Under the pieces are notes generated by a model. The model had not been told where the DNA came from. It did no database searches and saw nothing but the letters and a program-made list of their open reading frames with translations. Source: Rhodanobacter denitrificans (GTDB lineage: Bacteria; Pseudomonadota; Gammaproteobacteria; Xanthomonadales; Rhodanobacteraceae). From it: a DNA stretch of 64,000 nt. Location: contig NZ_QFWQ01000003.1 of the NCBI RefSeq assembly GCF_003335105.1, forward strand, positions 651,651 through 715,650. Direction: 5' to 3'. Position 1 is the first letter of the stretch, and each line of letters opens with the position of its first letter. The translations under genes were made by a program, and so were the position numbers. Below, piece by piece: positions 1 through 8,632 of the stretch.

Positions 1-585
1 CAGCTCGACGCCGGTGCCGGGCTTGCCGTAGTGCAGCACCTGCGGCTCGTCGTGATAGACCTTGCCGATGCCGTGGCCGCAGTACTCGCGCACCACCGAG
101 AAGCCGGCCGCCTCGGCATGCTGCTGGATCGCATGGCCGATGTCGCCCAGGGTGGCGCCCGGGCGCACCGCCTGGATGCCGCGCATCATCGCCTCGAAAG
201 TCGTGTCGACCAGCCGCCTGGCCAGCACCGAGGGGGTGCCGGCGATATACATGCGGCTGGTGTCGCCGTGCCAGCCATCCTTGATCACGGTGACGTCCAG
301 GTTGACGATGTCGCCGTCCTTGAGCACCTTGCCCTCGTTCGGGATGCCGTGACAGATCACGTGATTGACCGAGGTGCACAGGGTCTTTGGGAAGCCGTGG
401 TAGCCGACGTTGGCGGGAATCGCCTTCTGCACGTTGACGATGTGCTCGTAGGCGCGCCGGTCCAGCTCCTCGGTGGTGACGCCGGGCTTGACGTACTCCT
501 TGAGCATCGCCAGCACTTCGGCGGCCAGCTTGCCGGCGACGCGCATGCCTTCGAGGTCGGCGGGGGATTTGAGGGTAATGGCCAT
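1..585 (-). CDS. map: Methionine aminopeptidase, type I (partial, C-terminus off the left edge)
   Basis: Removes the initiator methionine from nascent cytosolic proteins. The 195 visible codons start at an ATG at 585 ([20 protein letters not shown]). The E. coli enzyme has about 264 residues, so roughly a quarter is missing beyond the window edge. The motifs NLDVTV and WHGDTSRMY carry the two metal-binding aspartates, and [14 protein letters not shown] carries the metal-binding histidine. The two glutamate ligands would lie outside the window. The gene diverges from rpsB, the usual arrangement in gammaproteobacteria. The identification is secure; only completeness is unknown. Confidence 0.95.
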   Translation of the reverse strand, partial: MAITLKSPADLEGMRVAGKLAAEVLAMLKEYVKPGVTTEELDRRAYEHIVNVQKAIPANVGYHGFPKTLCTSVNHVICHGIPNEGKVLKDGDIVNLDVTVIKDGWHGDTSRMYIAGTPSVLARRLVDTTFEAMMRGIQAVRPGATLGDIGHAIQQHAEAAGFSVVREYCGHGIGKVYHDEPQVLHYGKPGTGVEL

Positions 586-629
586 GGGTTCCACTCATAT
601 GGCGGCAAAAGTTGCCGTTATCCAGCAAC

Positions 630-659
630 TTGCCGCACTGCCGGCGTACCGGCTACAAT
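630..659 (+). promoter_or_regulatory. Candidate sigma-70 promoter of rpsB-tsf
   Basis: TTGCCG (630-635) and TACAAT (654-659) are separated by 18 bp, a good sigma-70 match. Transcription would start near 666, giving an rpsB leader of about 230 nt. Read from sequence only, with no mapped start. The 312-bp gap between map and rpsB holds no gene. Confidence 0.6.
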
Positions 660-665
660 CTTGGA

Positions 666-897
666 GTTTTGCAGACCTGACAGGCCCATCTTGACGGCCG
701 GCCAGCGCAAAGCGAACCGGGATTGTAACCCTGCGCGGTACAACACCCAAACCAACGCCACACACGCATCGGCACCGCCTTCGGGGTGCCGCGCCTCGCC
801 CACCGACAACATCGGGCCAGTCGCGGTCGAAGCCGGGGATGCGTGGAGGTCCCAACCCCCGAGCCTGTCACCAGGCTCAACAATCGGAGTTACACCC
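666..897 (+). promoter_or_regulatory. Long structured 5' leader of rpsB
   Basis: This is the putative untranslated leader between the candidate promoter and the rpsB start. It contains two hairpins: GGCACC (771-776) pairing with GGTGCC (785-790), extended by an inner CC/GG pair; and GAGCCTG (861-867) pairing with CAGGCTC (872-878), which ends seven bases before the Shine-Dalgarno CGGAG at 885. In enteric bacteria S2 represses its own mRNA through the leader. Whether this leader does the same is inference from its length, structure and position. Confidence 0.4.
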
Positions 898-1770
898 ATG
901 GCCCAAGTCACCATGCGCCAGATGCTCGAAGCCGGCGTCCATTTCGGTCACCAGACCCGTTACTGGAACCCGAAGATGGCCCCGTACATCTTCGGCGCCC
1001 GCGGCAAGATCCACATCATCAACCTCGAAAAAACCCTGCCGCTGTTCACCGACGCGATGAACTTCCTGTCGGGTCTGGCGCAGAAGCGCGGCACCATCCT
1101 GTTCGTCGGCACCAAGCGCTCGGCGCGCGAGCCGCTGGCCGAAGAGGCCGCCCGCGCCGGCATGCCGTTCGTCACTTCGCGCTGGCTCGGCGGCATGCTG
1201 ACCAACTTCCGCACCGTGAAGCAGTCCGTGTCGCGCCTGAAGGAGCTGGAAGCGGCCGAGACCGATGGTTCGTTCGAGAAGCTGGTCAAGCACGAAGTGC
1301 TGGCCCGCCGCCGCGAGCGCGACAAGCTGCAGGCCTCGCTGGGCGGCATCAAGGACATGAACCGCCTGCCCGACGCGCTGTTCGTGATCGACATCGGCCA
1401 CGAAGACATCGCCGTGCAGGAAGCCAAGAAGCTCGGCATCCCGGTGATCGCGGTGGTCGACACCAACTACAACCCGGAGCTGGTCGACTACGCCATCCCC
1501 GGCAATGACGACGCGATCCGTGCGATCCAGCTGTACGCCCGTGCCGCCGCCGACTCGATCCTCGAAGGCAAGGCCGCCGCGCCGGCCGCCGCCCAGGGCG
1601 ACGCGAACGACTTCGTCGAGCTGGACGAGGAAGGCAACCCGGTCGCCAAGGTCGATCGCAAGCCGGCCCCGCGTCGCGACGCCGCTCCGCGCAAGAGCGC
1701 CCCGCGCCGCGATGGCGGCCGTGACGGCGGCCGCGGCCCGCGCAACGACGGCGCGCCTGCCGCCAAGTAA
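898..1770 (+). CDS. rpsB: 30S ribosomal protein S2 with a long basic tail
   Basis: S2 sits on the solvent side of the small subunit between head and body and joins late in assembly. The start ATG follows the Shine-Dalgarno CGGAG, and the protein begins [20 protein letters not shown], the canonical S2 N-terminus. The product is 290 residues against about 241 in E. coli. The extra length is a C-terminal extension from about residue 225, first acidic ([13 protein letters not shown]) and then rich in Arg, Pro, Gly and Ala (repeated RRD, GGRDGG). It is the first gene of the rpsB-tsf pair. The in-frame sequence upstream of 898 is leader, not protein. Confidence 0.97.
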   Translation: MAQVTMRQMLEAGVHFGHQTRYWNPKMAPYIFGARGKIHIINLEKTLPLFTDAMNFLSGLAQKRGTILFVGTKRSAREPLAEEAARAGMPFVTSRWLGGMLTNFRTVKQSVSRLKELEAAETDGSFEKLVKHEVLARRRERDKLQASLGGIKDMNRLPDALFVIDIGHEDIAVQEAKKLGIPVIAVVDTNYNPELVDYAIPGNDDAIRAIQLYARAAADSILEGKAAAPAAAQGDANDFVELDEEGNPVAKVDRKPAPRRDAAPRKSAPRRDGGRDGGRGPRNDGAPAAK

Positions 1771-1871
1771 GCGCGACGACGGCGGCCCGGCGCCGCCGTC
1801 GCATCCGCACGCGATAACCGCGCCGTGGCGTTCCATCGCTGCCGCGCAACTGACGCATCAGAGGATTGACG

Positions 1872-2753
1872 ATGAGCAATATTTCCGCACAACTGGTCAA
1901 GGAGCTGCGCGAGCGGTCCGGCGCCGGCATGATGGAATGCAAGAAGGCGCTGGTCGAGAACAACGGCGACATCGAAGTCGCGATGGAATGGCTGCGCAAG
2001 TCCGGCCTGGCCAAGGCCGACAAGAAGGCCAGCCGCGTCGCCGCCGAAGGCCGCATCGTGGCCGCCCAGGCCCCGGGCAAGGCCGTGCTGGTCGAGATCA
2101 ACTGCGAGACCGATTTCGTCGCCAAGGACGCCAGCTTCCTGAAGTTCAGTGACACCGTCGCCGACGTCGCGCTGAATTCCGGCGCCGCCGACATCGATGC
2201 GCTGAAGGCGGCCGCCTACCCCGGCGCCACCAACGTGGAAGAGGCCGCCAAGGCGCTGATCGCCACCATCGGCGAGAAGATCGACGTGCGCCGTCTGGCC
2301 CGCGTCGCGACCGACGGCATCATCGGCAGCTACATCCACGGCGGCCGCATCGGCGTGCTGGTGGCGCTCAAGGGCGGCTCCGAGGAGCTGGCCAGGGGCA
2401 TCGCGATGCACGTCGCCGCGATGAACCCGGCCTATGTCCGCGCCGAGGACGTGCCGGCCGATTTCCTCGCCAAGGAGAAGGAAATCGCGCTGGCCGCCAT
2501 GTCGGACAAGGAAAAGAACAAGCCCGCCGACATCCTGGAGAAGATCGTCTCCGGCAAGGTCCACAAGATCGTCTCCGAGGTCACCCTGCTCGGCCAGCCC
2601 TACGTGCTGGACACCAACGTGACCGTGGCCGAGGCGCTGAAGAAGGAAGGCGCCGACGTCATCTCGGTGGCCCGACTGGCCGTTGGCGAAGGCATCGAGA
2701 AGGTGGAAGAGGATTTCGCCGCCGAAGTGATGAAGCAGGCGGGTCTGAGGTAA
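1872..2753 (+). CDS. tsf: Elongation factor Ts
   Basis: EF-Ts is the guanine nucleotide exchange factor that recycles EF-Tu-GDP in the cytosol. The start is the ATG at 1872, preceded by GAGGA at 1861-1865; a TTG two codons earlier is less likely. The protein begins [20 protein letters not shown], with the signature around [11 protein letters not shown] and the ETDFVAKD segment of the core domain. At 293 residues it is slightly longer than E. coli EF-Ts (283). It follows rpsB by about 100 bp and ends at a strong terminator, so rpsB-tsf is probably one transcript. Confidence 0.97.
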   Translation: MSNISAQLVKELRERSGAGMMECKKALVENNGDIEVAMEWLRKSGLAKADKKASRVAAEGRIVAAQAPGKAVLVEINCETDFVAKDASFLKFSDTVADVALNSGAADIDALKAAAYPGATNVEEAAKALIATIGEKIDVRRLARVATDGIIGSYIHGGRIGVLVALKGGSEELARGIAMHVAAMNPAYVRAEDVPADFLAKEKEIALAAMSDKEKNKPADILEKIVSGKVHKIVSEVTLLGQPYVLDTNVTVAEALKKEGADVISVARLAVGEGIEKVEEDFAAEVMKQAGLR

Positions 2754-2773
2754 AAAAATCGGCGTTTCAAAAT

Positions 2774-2801
2774 AAAGGGCCGCGGGAAACCGCGGCCCTT
2801 T
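2774..2801 (+). terminator. Rho-independent terminator after tsf
   Basis: A perfect 12-bp stem, AAAGGGCCGCGG / CCGCGGCCCTTT, closed by a GAAA tetraloop and ending in TTT. It lies about 20 bp after the tsf stop and separates rpsB-tsf from pyrH. Confidence 0.85.
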
Positions 2802-2888
2802 GCGTTCCGCAGTTGCCGGAAACCCGGCGGCGCGCCCCCATCCCCGTTCATCTCCACTCGCGCCTCGTCCTGGCTGCCCGCTCTCCGT

Positions 2889-2894
2889 TACAAT
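2889..2894 (+). promoter_or_regulatory. Candidate -10 element for pyrH
   Basis: TACAAT lies 33 bp before the pyrH start and after the tsf terminator, so a promoter is needed here. No good -35 hexamer is visible at 16-18 bp spacing. Confidence 0.4.
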
Positions 2895-2927
2895 GCGACA
2901 GTTTGCCCCACACAATCCGGAGACCCC

Positions 2928-3650
2928 ATGAGCGACCAGCCCAAGTACCACCGCATCCTGCTCAAGCTCTCCGGTGAAGCGCTGATGGGCGATGCCGATT
3001 ACGGCATCGACCCGAAGGTGATCGGCCGGCTCGCCGACGAAATCATCGAGGTACGCAAGGCCGACGTGCAGGTGGGCGTGGTGATCGGCGGCGGCAACAT
3101 CTTCCGCGGCGCCGGCCTCGCTGCCGCCGGCATGGACCGCGTCACCGGCGACCACATGGGCATGCTGGCCACGGTGATGAACGCGCTGGCGATGGCCGAT
3201 GCGATCGAGAAGCGCGGCGGCTACGCGCGCGTGATGAGCGCCATCCAGATCCACGACGTGGCCGAGGACTACATCCGCCGCCGCGCGATCCGCCACATCG
3301 AGAAGGGCCGCATCGTGCTGTTCGCCGCCGGCACCGGCAACCCGTTCTTCACCACCGATTCGGCCGCCGCCCTGCGCGCGGTGGAAATCGGCGCCGACCT
3401 GCTGCTGAAGGCGACCAAGGTCGACGGCGTGTACACCGCCGACCCGGCCCGCCACGCCGACGCCACCCGCTACGAGCAGCTCACCTACGGCGACGTGATC
3501 CAGCGCAACCTGCAGGTGATGGACACCGCCGCCATCGCGCTGTGCCGCGACCATGGCATGCCGCTGCGCATCTACGACATGACCGTACCGGGCAGCCTGA
3601 TGCGGATCATGCGCGGCGAGCCGATCGGCACCCTGGTCGACGGCGGCTGA
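2928..3650 (+). CDS. pyrH: Uridylate kinase (UMP kinase)
   Basis: Phosphorylates UMP to UDP with ATP, the committed step to UTP and CTP; the bacterial enzyme is a hexamer of the amino-acid-kinase fold. The 240-residue protein is full length (E. coli 241). It shows KLSGEAL near the N-terminus for phosphate binding, [10 protein letters not shown] for the glycine-rich loop, and [12 protein letters not shown] near the C-terminus, a family hallmark. The ATG start gives [18 protein letters not shown]. It lies between tsf and frr, as in many gammaproteobacteria, and has its own candidate -10. Confidence 0.97.
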   Translation: MSDQPKYHRILLKLSGEALMGDADYGIDPKVIGRLADEIIEVRKADVQVGVVIGGGNIFRGAGLAAAGMDRVTGDHMGMLATVMNALAMADAIEKRGGYARVMSAIQIHDVAEDYIRRRAIRHIEKGRIVLFAAGTGNPFFTTDSAAALRAVEIGADLLLKATKVDGVYTADPARHADATRYEQLTYGDVIQRNLQVMDTAAIALCRDHGMPLRIYDMTVPGSLMRIMRGEPIGTLVDGG

Positions 3651-3684
3651 CCGCGCCGCAGCAAGCTCCACCGGCCGCCACTGC

Positions 3685-3690
3685 TATAAT
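3685..3690 (+). promoter_or_regulatory. Candidate -10 element for frr
   Basis: A perfect TATAAT lies 32 bp before the frr start in the 72-bp gap after pyrH. The -35 region is poor, so frr may also be read through from pyrH. Confidence 0.4.
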
Positions 3691-3722
3691 CGAACGTTGC
3701 CAGATTCACCGGGAAGCGCCAC

Positions 3723-4280
3723 ATGCTCAATGACATCAAGAACGATGCCCAGACCCGCATGGGCAAGAGCATCGAATCACTCAAGCACGACCTCACCCGC
3801 ATCCGTACCGGTCGCGCCAGCACCGCGCTGGTGGACGGCATCAAGGTGTCCTACTACGGCTCGGACATGCCGCTGACCCAGGTCGCCTCGGTCACGCTCT
3901 CCGACGCGCGCACGATCATCATCACGCCATGGGAGAAGACCATGGTGGCACCGATCGAGAAGGCACTGATGGCCTCCGACCTGGGCATCACGCCGACCAC
4001 CGCCGGCACCGTGATCCGCCTCAACATGCCCGCGCTCACCGAGGAACGCCGCAAGGAGCTGGCCAAGCACGTCGGCCACGAGGGCGAGAACGCCAAGATC
4101 GCGATCCGCAACGTGCGCCGCGACGCCCTGCAGCAGGTGAAGGACCTGCTCAAGGAAAAACTCATCACCGAGGATGAGGACCGCCGCACCGACGACGAGA
4201 TCCAGAAGCTCACCGATCGCGCAGTGAAGGATGTCGACGCCGTGGTCAAGGCGAAGGAAGAGGAGCTGATGGCGCTTTGA
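3723..4280 (+). CDS. frr: Ribosome recycling factor
   Basis: RRF acts with EF-G to split post-termination ribosomes. The product has 185 residues, exactly the usual length, starting MLNDIKNDAQTRMGKSIESL. The helical-bundle motif LTRIRTGRAS is followed by the domain II segment and a charged helical C-terminus (EIQKLTDRAVKDVDAVVKAK). uppS begins 25 bp after its stop, so the two are likely cotranscribed. Confidence 0.97.
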   Translation: MLNDIKNDAQTRMGKSIESLKHDLTRIRTGRASTALVDGIKVSYYGSDMPLTQVASVTLSDARTIIITPWEKTMVAPIEKALMASDLGITPTTAGTVIRLNMPALTEERRKELAKHVGHEGENAKIAIRNVRRDALQQVKDLLKEKLITEDEDRRTDDEIQKLTDRAVKDVDAVVKAKEEELMAL

Positions 4281-4305
4281 CCACGCCATCGCCCATTCCC
4301 GTTTC

Positions 4306-5046
4306 ATGACCCAGGCCAAGGCCCCCACGGTTCCGCGCCATGTCGCCATCGTGATGGACGGCAACGGCCGCTGGGCGAAGGCCCGCCATCGCCCCCGCAG
4401 CTTTGGCCACAACGCCGGCCGCAAGGCCGTGCGCGAAGTGATCGAAGCGTGCCTGCGCGAAGGCGTCCAGGCGCTGACCCTGTTCGCCTTCTCCAGCGAA
4501 AACTGGCAGCGCCCGCAGGACGAGGTAGGCGCCCTGATGGGCCTGTTCGTGCGCGCACTGGACAAGGAAGTGGACGAGCTGCATCGCCACGGCGTGCGGC
4601 TGCGCTTCATCGGCGACCTGGACGCGTTCGACGAGGCCCTGCGCGAACGCATGCACGCCGCGATGACGCGCACCGCCGGCAACGACAAACTGCAGGTGAA
4701 CATTGCGGTGAGCTATGGCGGGCGCTGGGACATCGTGCAAGCCAGTCGCCAGGCCGCCGCCACGGTGGCGCGCGGCGAGCTGCGCGTGGAGCAGATCGAC
4801 GAGGCCCGGCTGGGCCAGTGGATGAGCCTGGCCGAGCTGCCACCGCTGGACCTGTTCATCCGTACCGGCGGCGAATGCCGCATCAGCAACTTCCTGCTGT
4901 GGCAGGTCGCCTACGCCGAACTGTACTTTACCGACACCCTGTGGCCCGATTTCGACCAGGCTTGCCTGCGCCGGGCCATCGAAGACTATGCCCGACGGGA
5001 GCGCCGCTACGGCCGCACCGGCGAGCAGGTCGCCATCTCTTCCTGA
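4306..5046 (+). CDS. uppS: Undecaprenyl diphosphate synthase (cis-prenyltransferase)
   Basis: Adds isopentenyl units in cis configuration to farnesyl diphosphate, making the C55 carrier used for peptidoglycan and O-antigen. The 246 residues include [13 protein letters not shown] (catalytic Asp), the SSENW motif and the C-terminal signature [15 protein letters not shown] followed by LWPDF. E. coli has His where this protein has Cys in RTGGE(H/C)RISN. It precedes cdsA by 8 bp in the conserved uppS-cdsA-dxr-rseP-bamA order. Its substrate FPP can be supplied by IspA, also in this window. Confidence 0.96.
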   Translation: MTQAKAPTVPRHVAIVMDGNGRWAKARHRPRSFGHNAGRKAVREVIEACLREGVQALTLFAFSSENWQRPQDEVGALMGLFVRALDKEVDELHRHGVRLRFIGDLDAFDEALRERMHAAMTRTAGNDKLQVNIAVSYGGRWDIVQASRQAAATVARGELRVEQIDEARLGQWMSLAELPPLDLFIRTGGECRISNFLLWQVAYAELYFTDTLWPDFDQACLRRAIEDYARRERRYGRTGEQVAISS

Positions 5047-5054
5047 GGATTCCC

Positions 5055-5873
5055 ATGCTGCTTCAGCGCACCCTCACCGCCCTGGTGCTCGCGCCGCTGG
5101 TGATCCTGATCATCATGCTGTCATCGAACGCCGTGTTCGCGGTGATCGTCTCGCTGGCCTTCCTGGCCGCCGGGTGGGAATGGGCCCAATTGAGCGGCCT
5201 GCGCAGCCAGGCGTGGTGCATCGTTCTGTTGCTTGCGGCGGCATGCGTGTTCGCGTGGCTGTGGAGCGCGCGCGCGACCGCGCTGGCCCCGCTGCTGCTG
5301 GGTGCCGGCGTGGCCTGGTGGCTGCTCGCTTGCCTGTGGCTGCGCCATTTTGCGTTCGGCGCGGCGCCCACCCGCGAGAACCTGGCGCTGAAACTGCTGG
5401 CCGGTGCCCTCGTGATCCTGCCTGCCTGGATGGCACTCGTCTGCATCCACGCCCGCGTGCCACACGGCCCCTGGTGGACCTTGCTGGCGCTGGTGATCGT
5501 ATGGGCCTCCGACATCGGCGCCTATTTCAGCGGCCGCACGTTCGGCCGGCGCAAGCTGGCCCCGCAGATCAGCCCGGGCAAGACCTGGGCCGGCGCGTAC
5601 GGTGCGATGGTGGCCGGCGTGCTGGTGGCGACGGCTGGCGCCTGGCTGCTCGACGTGCGCGGCGGCCGGCTGGTGGCGCTGGCGCTGCTGGCAATGCTCA
5701 CGGTCGCCGTGTCGATCGTCGGCGACCTGATCGAGAGCCTGATGAAGCGGCATGCCCAGGTGAAGGATTCGGGCAGCATTTTCCCCGGCCATGGCGGCCT
5801 GCTGGACCGACTGGACAGCGTGTTCGCCGCGCTGCCGGTATTCGCCGCCGGGCTGCTCTTGCTGGACCTCTGA
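5055..5873 (+). CDS. cdsA: Phosphatidate cytidylyltransferase (CDP-diglyceride synthase)
   Basis: Converts phosphatidic acid and CTP to CDP-diacylglycerol, the precursor of all membrane phospholipids, in the inner membrane. The 272-residue protein is very hydrophobic, with about seven to eight membrane segments. Near the C-terminus it carries the full family signature S-x-M-K-R-x4-K-D-S-G-x-I-F-P-G-H-G-G-x-x-D-R (about residues 228-254). The ATG start follows a TGAGGA Shine-Dalgarno that overlaps the uppS stop region. Its stop is two bases from the dxr start, implying coupled translation. Confidence 0.96.
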   Translation: MLLQRTLTALVLAPLVILIIMLSSNAVFAVIVSLAFLAAGWEWAQLSGLRSQAWCIVLLLAAACVFAWLWSARATALAPLLLGAGVAWWLLACLWLRHFAFGAAPTRENLALKLLAGALVILPAWMALVCIHARVPHGPWWTLLALVIVWASDIGAYFSGRTFGRRKLAPQISPGKTWAGAYGAMVAGVLVATAGAWLLDVRGGRLVALALLAMLTVAVSIVGDLIESLMKRHAQVKDSGSIFPGHGGLLDRLDSVFAALPVFAAGLLLLDL

Positions 5874-5875
5874 CC

Positions 5876-7051
5876 ATGCACAATGTCGCCGTTCTCGGCG
5901 CCACCGGTTCGATCGGCGGCAACACGCTCGATGTCATCGCGCGCCATCCGCAGCGTTTCCGCGCCACCGTGCTGACCGCGCATCGCCAGGTCGAGGCACT
6001 CGCCGCGCTGTGCGTGCAGCACCGGCCGGAGCTGGCGGTGATCGCCGATCCTGCGCTGGAAGCCGAGCTGGCGCGCCGCCTGGCCACCGCCGGCGTGCGC
6101 TGCGAGGTGGCCAGCGGGCCGGCCGCGCTGACCGCCGCCGCGGCCGGCGGCTCGTGCGATACCGTGGTGGCCGCGATCGTTGGCGCCGCCGGACTGGAGT
6201 CCACGCTGGCGGCGGCACGCGCCGGCAAGCGCCTGCTGCTGGCCAACAAGGAATCCATCGTGATGGCCGGCCCGCTGCTGCTGCAGGCGGTCGCCGCCGG
6301 CGGCGGCGCGCTGATCCCGGTCGATTCCGAGCACAACGCGATCTTCCAGTGCCTGCCGGGCGGACGCCCCGAACTGCGCCGCAGTGGCGTGCGCCGGCTG
6401 GTCCTGACCGCTTCCGGCGGCCCGTTCCGCGGTCGTACGCGGGCGCAACTGGCCGACATCACGCCGGACCAGGCCTGCAAGCATCCGAACTGGGTGATGG
6501 GCCGCAAGATCTCGGTCGACTCGGCCACCCTGATGAACAAGGGCCTGGAGGTGATCGAGGCGCACCACCTGTTCGGCGCGCCGGCTGCGGCGATCGAGGT
6601 GGTTGTGCACCCGCAGAGCCTGGTGCACTCGATGGTCGAATACGTCGACGGCTCGGTGCTGGCCCAGCTCGGCAACCCGGACATGCGCACCGCGATCGCC
6701 CACGCGCTGGCCTGGCCGGAGCGGGTCGAATCCGGTGTGTCGTCGCTGGACCTGGCCGCCTGCGCCCCGCTGCAGTTCGAGCAACCGGACCTCGACACCT
6801 TCCGCTGCCTGGCGCTGGCGTTCCAGGCGTTGCGCGCCGGTGGCGACGCCCCCGCGGTGCTGAACGCCGCCAACGAGGTGGCGGTGGAAGCCTTCCTGGC
6901 CGGCGCGCTGCCGTTCTTGGCGATCGCCGACGTGGTCGAGGCCGTGCTTGCGGAACTGCCGGCGCAGGCCGTGGTCGATGTGGGAACCCTGTGTGAACGC
7001 GACCGCACGGCACGCGAGGCCGCCCGCCGCGTGCTGCGCAATGCTTGCTGA
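5876..7051 (+). CDS. dxr: 1-deoxy-D-xylulose 5-phosphate reductoisomerase
   Basis: Second enzyme of the MEP isoprenoid pathway: it rearranges and reduces DXP to 2-C-methylerythritol 4-phosphate with NADPH. The 391 residues begin with the nucleotide-binding motif [32 protein letters not shown] (metal-binding Asp and Glu), the GGPFR loop and [12 protein letters not shown] follow, with the typical [20 protein letters not shown] segment. The start is two bases after cdsA. The pathway's product feeds IspA and UppS. Confidence 0.97.
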   Translation: MHNVAVLGATGSIGGNTLDVIARHPQRFRATVLTAHRQVEALAALCVQHRPELAVIADPALEAELARRLATAGVRCEVASGPAALTAAAAGGSCDTVVAAIVGAAGLESTLAAARAGKRLLLANKESIVMAGPLLLQAVAAGGGALIPVDSEHNAIFQCLPGGRPELRRSGVRRLVLTASGGPFRGRTRAQLADITPDQACKHPNWVMGRKISVDSATLMNKGLEVIEAHHLFGAPAAAIEVVVHPQSLVHSMVEYVDGSVLAQLGNPDMRTAIAHALAWPERVESGVSSLDLAACAPLQFEQPDLDTFRCLALAFQALRAGGDAPAVLNAANEVAVEAFLAGALPFLAIADVVEAVLAELPAQAVVDVGTLCERDRTAREAARRVLRNAC

Positions 7052-7087
7052 TATTCTTGTCTCGATGATTTTTCGCCACGGTACTTA

Positions 7088-8434
7088 ATGACTTCCTTCT
7101 TCGGCTCGGTGTTCTGGTTGCTGGTCACGCTGGGCGTGCTGGTGACCTTCCATGAGTTCGGCCACTACTGGGTCGCGCGCCGCTGTGGGGTCAAGGTGCT
7201 GCGCTTCTCGGTCGGTTTCGGCAACGCGATCTGGAAGCACATCGGCCGCGACGGCACCGAGTACCAGATCGCCGCAATCCCGCTGGGCGGCTACGTGAAG
7301 ATGCTCGACGCGCGCGAGGGTGAGGTCGATCCGGCCTTGCGCGGCCAGGAGTTCACCGGCAAGCCGGTGTGGAAGCGCATCGCCATCGTGGCCGCCGGAC
7401 CGGGCTTCAACCTGATCTTCACGGTCGTCGCGTTCTGGCTGATGTTCATGCTGGGGCGCCCGGATGTCGCCCCGGTGGTGACCGCGGCGCCGCAGAGCCT
7501 CGCCGCCAGCGCCGGGGTCCAGCCAGGCGACCGCATCCTCTCCATCGACGGTCGCAGCGTCGGCACCTGGACCGACGCGATGGACGTGGTGGCCAATGCC
7601 CTGCTCGGGCGCGCACCGCTGCCGCTCACCGTGCGTGGCCACGACGGACGCACGCGCGAACTGGTGCTGCCGCTGGATGAATTGCCGCCGGGCCAGGACG
7701 TGGGCCAGTACCTGGGCAAGCTCGGCCTGAAGCTGGCGCCGCCGCCGGCAATCGCCGCCACCGTGATGCCCGGCCAGCCGGCCGCGCTGGCCGGCATGCG
7801 TGGTGGCGACCGCATCGCCAGCGTCAACGGCCAGGCGGTGGCTGACTTTGCCGCGTTCGGCAAGCTGGTGCAGGCCGAGGCCGTCAAGTCGCCGGTGCTG
7901 GCGATTGCGATCGAACGCGGCGGGCGGTCGCTGCAACTGAACGTCACCGCCAAGTGGGAGTCGCTGGAAGGCCTGCCGCCCAAGTGGGTGATGGGTGTCG
8001 GTGCACCGGCGATCGAGTCGGCCACCGTGAGTTATGGCCCGGTCAGGGCCATGACTGCCTCGCTCGGCGCCACCTGGCACAACACCACGCAGACCTTCGG
8101 CATGCTCGGCAAGATGCTGACCGGCGAGGCCTCGACCCGGAACCTGTCCGGCGTGATCGGCATCGCCGAGGTGGCGAACGCCTCGGCCAGCATGGGCCTG
8201 CCGTGGTTCCTGCAGTTCCTGGCGCTGGTGTCGCTGAGCCTGGCGATCCTCAACCTGCTGCCGATCCCGGTCCTGGATGGCGGGCACCTGCTGTATTATC
8301 TTGTCGAATTGATCAAGGGCAGTCCGGTCAGCGAACAGACGATGGTGGTGGGCCAGTACATCGGCCTCGCCCTGCTGTTCACCCTGATGGGACTGGCGTT
8401 CTACAACGATATCCACCGCATGCTGCTGTCGTGA
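7088..8434 (+). CDS. rseP: Site-2 protease RseP (regulator of sigma E protease)
   Basis: Inner-membrane zinc protease that makes the second cut in the anti-sigma factor RseA, releasing sigma E during envelope stress, and also clears signal peptide remnants. The 448-residue protein has HEFGH at residues 22-26 in the first membrane segment (zinc ligands and catalytic Glu). Two PDZ domains lie in the middle (about 130-210 and 220-300). The third zinc-ligand motif NLLPIPVLDGGHLL is near residue 395. It sits directly upstream of bamA, whose product is monitored by this stress pathway. Confidence 0.96.
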   Translation: MTSFFGSVFWLLVTLGVLVTFHEFGHYWVARRCGVKVLRFSVGFGNAIWKHIGRDGTEYQIAAIPLGGYVKMLDAREGEVDPALRGQEFTGKPVWKRIAIVAAGPGFNLIFTVVAFWLMFMLGRPDVAPVVTAAPQSLAASAGVQPGDRILSIDGRSVGTWTDAMDVVANALLGRAPLPLTVRGHDGRTRELVLPLDELPPGQDVGQYLGKLGLKLAPPPAIAATVMPGQPAALAGMRGGDRIASVNGQAVADFAAFGKLVQAEAVKSPVLAIAIERGGRSLQLNVTAKWESLEGLPPKWVMGVGAPAIESATVSYGPVRAMTASLGATWHNTTQTFGMLGKMLTGEASTRNLSGVIGIAEVANASASMGLPWFLQFLALVSLSLAILNLLPIPVLDGGHLLYYLVELIKGSPVSEQTMVVGQYIGLALLFTLMGLAFYNDIHRMLLS

Positions 8435-8549
8435 TGCCGACGGCCGGCGACCGCCGCATGTCGACGACGAGCCTGCCTGCGCCAATCGTGGCACGGTGCG
8501 GCGGGATGTCACCGGATGCACTCTCCCGGCGGGGTGCGGATTCTCTTTC

Positions 8550-8572
8550 GAGGCAGGGCCTGTCCCTGCCTC
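8550..8572 (+). other. Perfect 9-bp hairpin in the rseP-bamA gap
   Basis: GAGGCAGGG and CCCTGCCTC are separated by five bases, and no T-run follows. It lies about 60 bp before the bamA start in a 198-bp spacer without a gene. It could stabilise or modulate bamA mRNA; the role is unknown. Confidence 0.4.
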
Positions 8573-8632
8573 ATGCGTTGATCGGGGCGGCCGCGCTGGC
8601 CGCTCCATCGAAATAACCCAACGGAACCGACG

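Noticed and set aside
691-696. TTGACG as a second rpsB promoter -35
   Set aside because: No matching -10 at 16-18 bp; TTGCCG/TACAAT just upstream is better.
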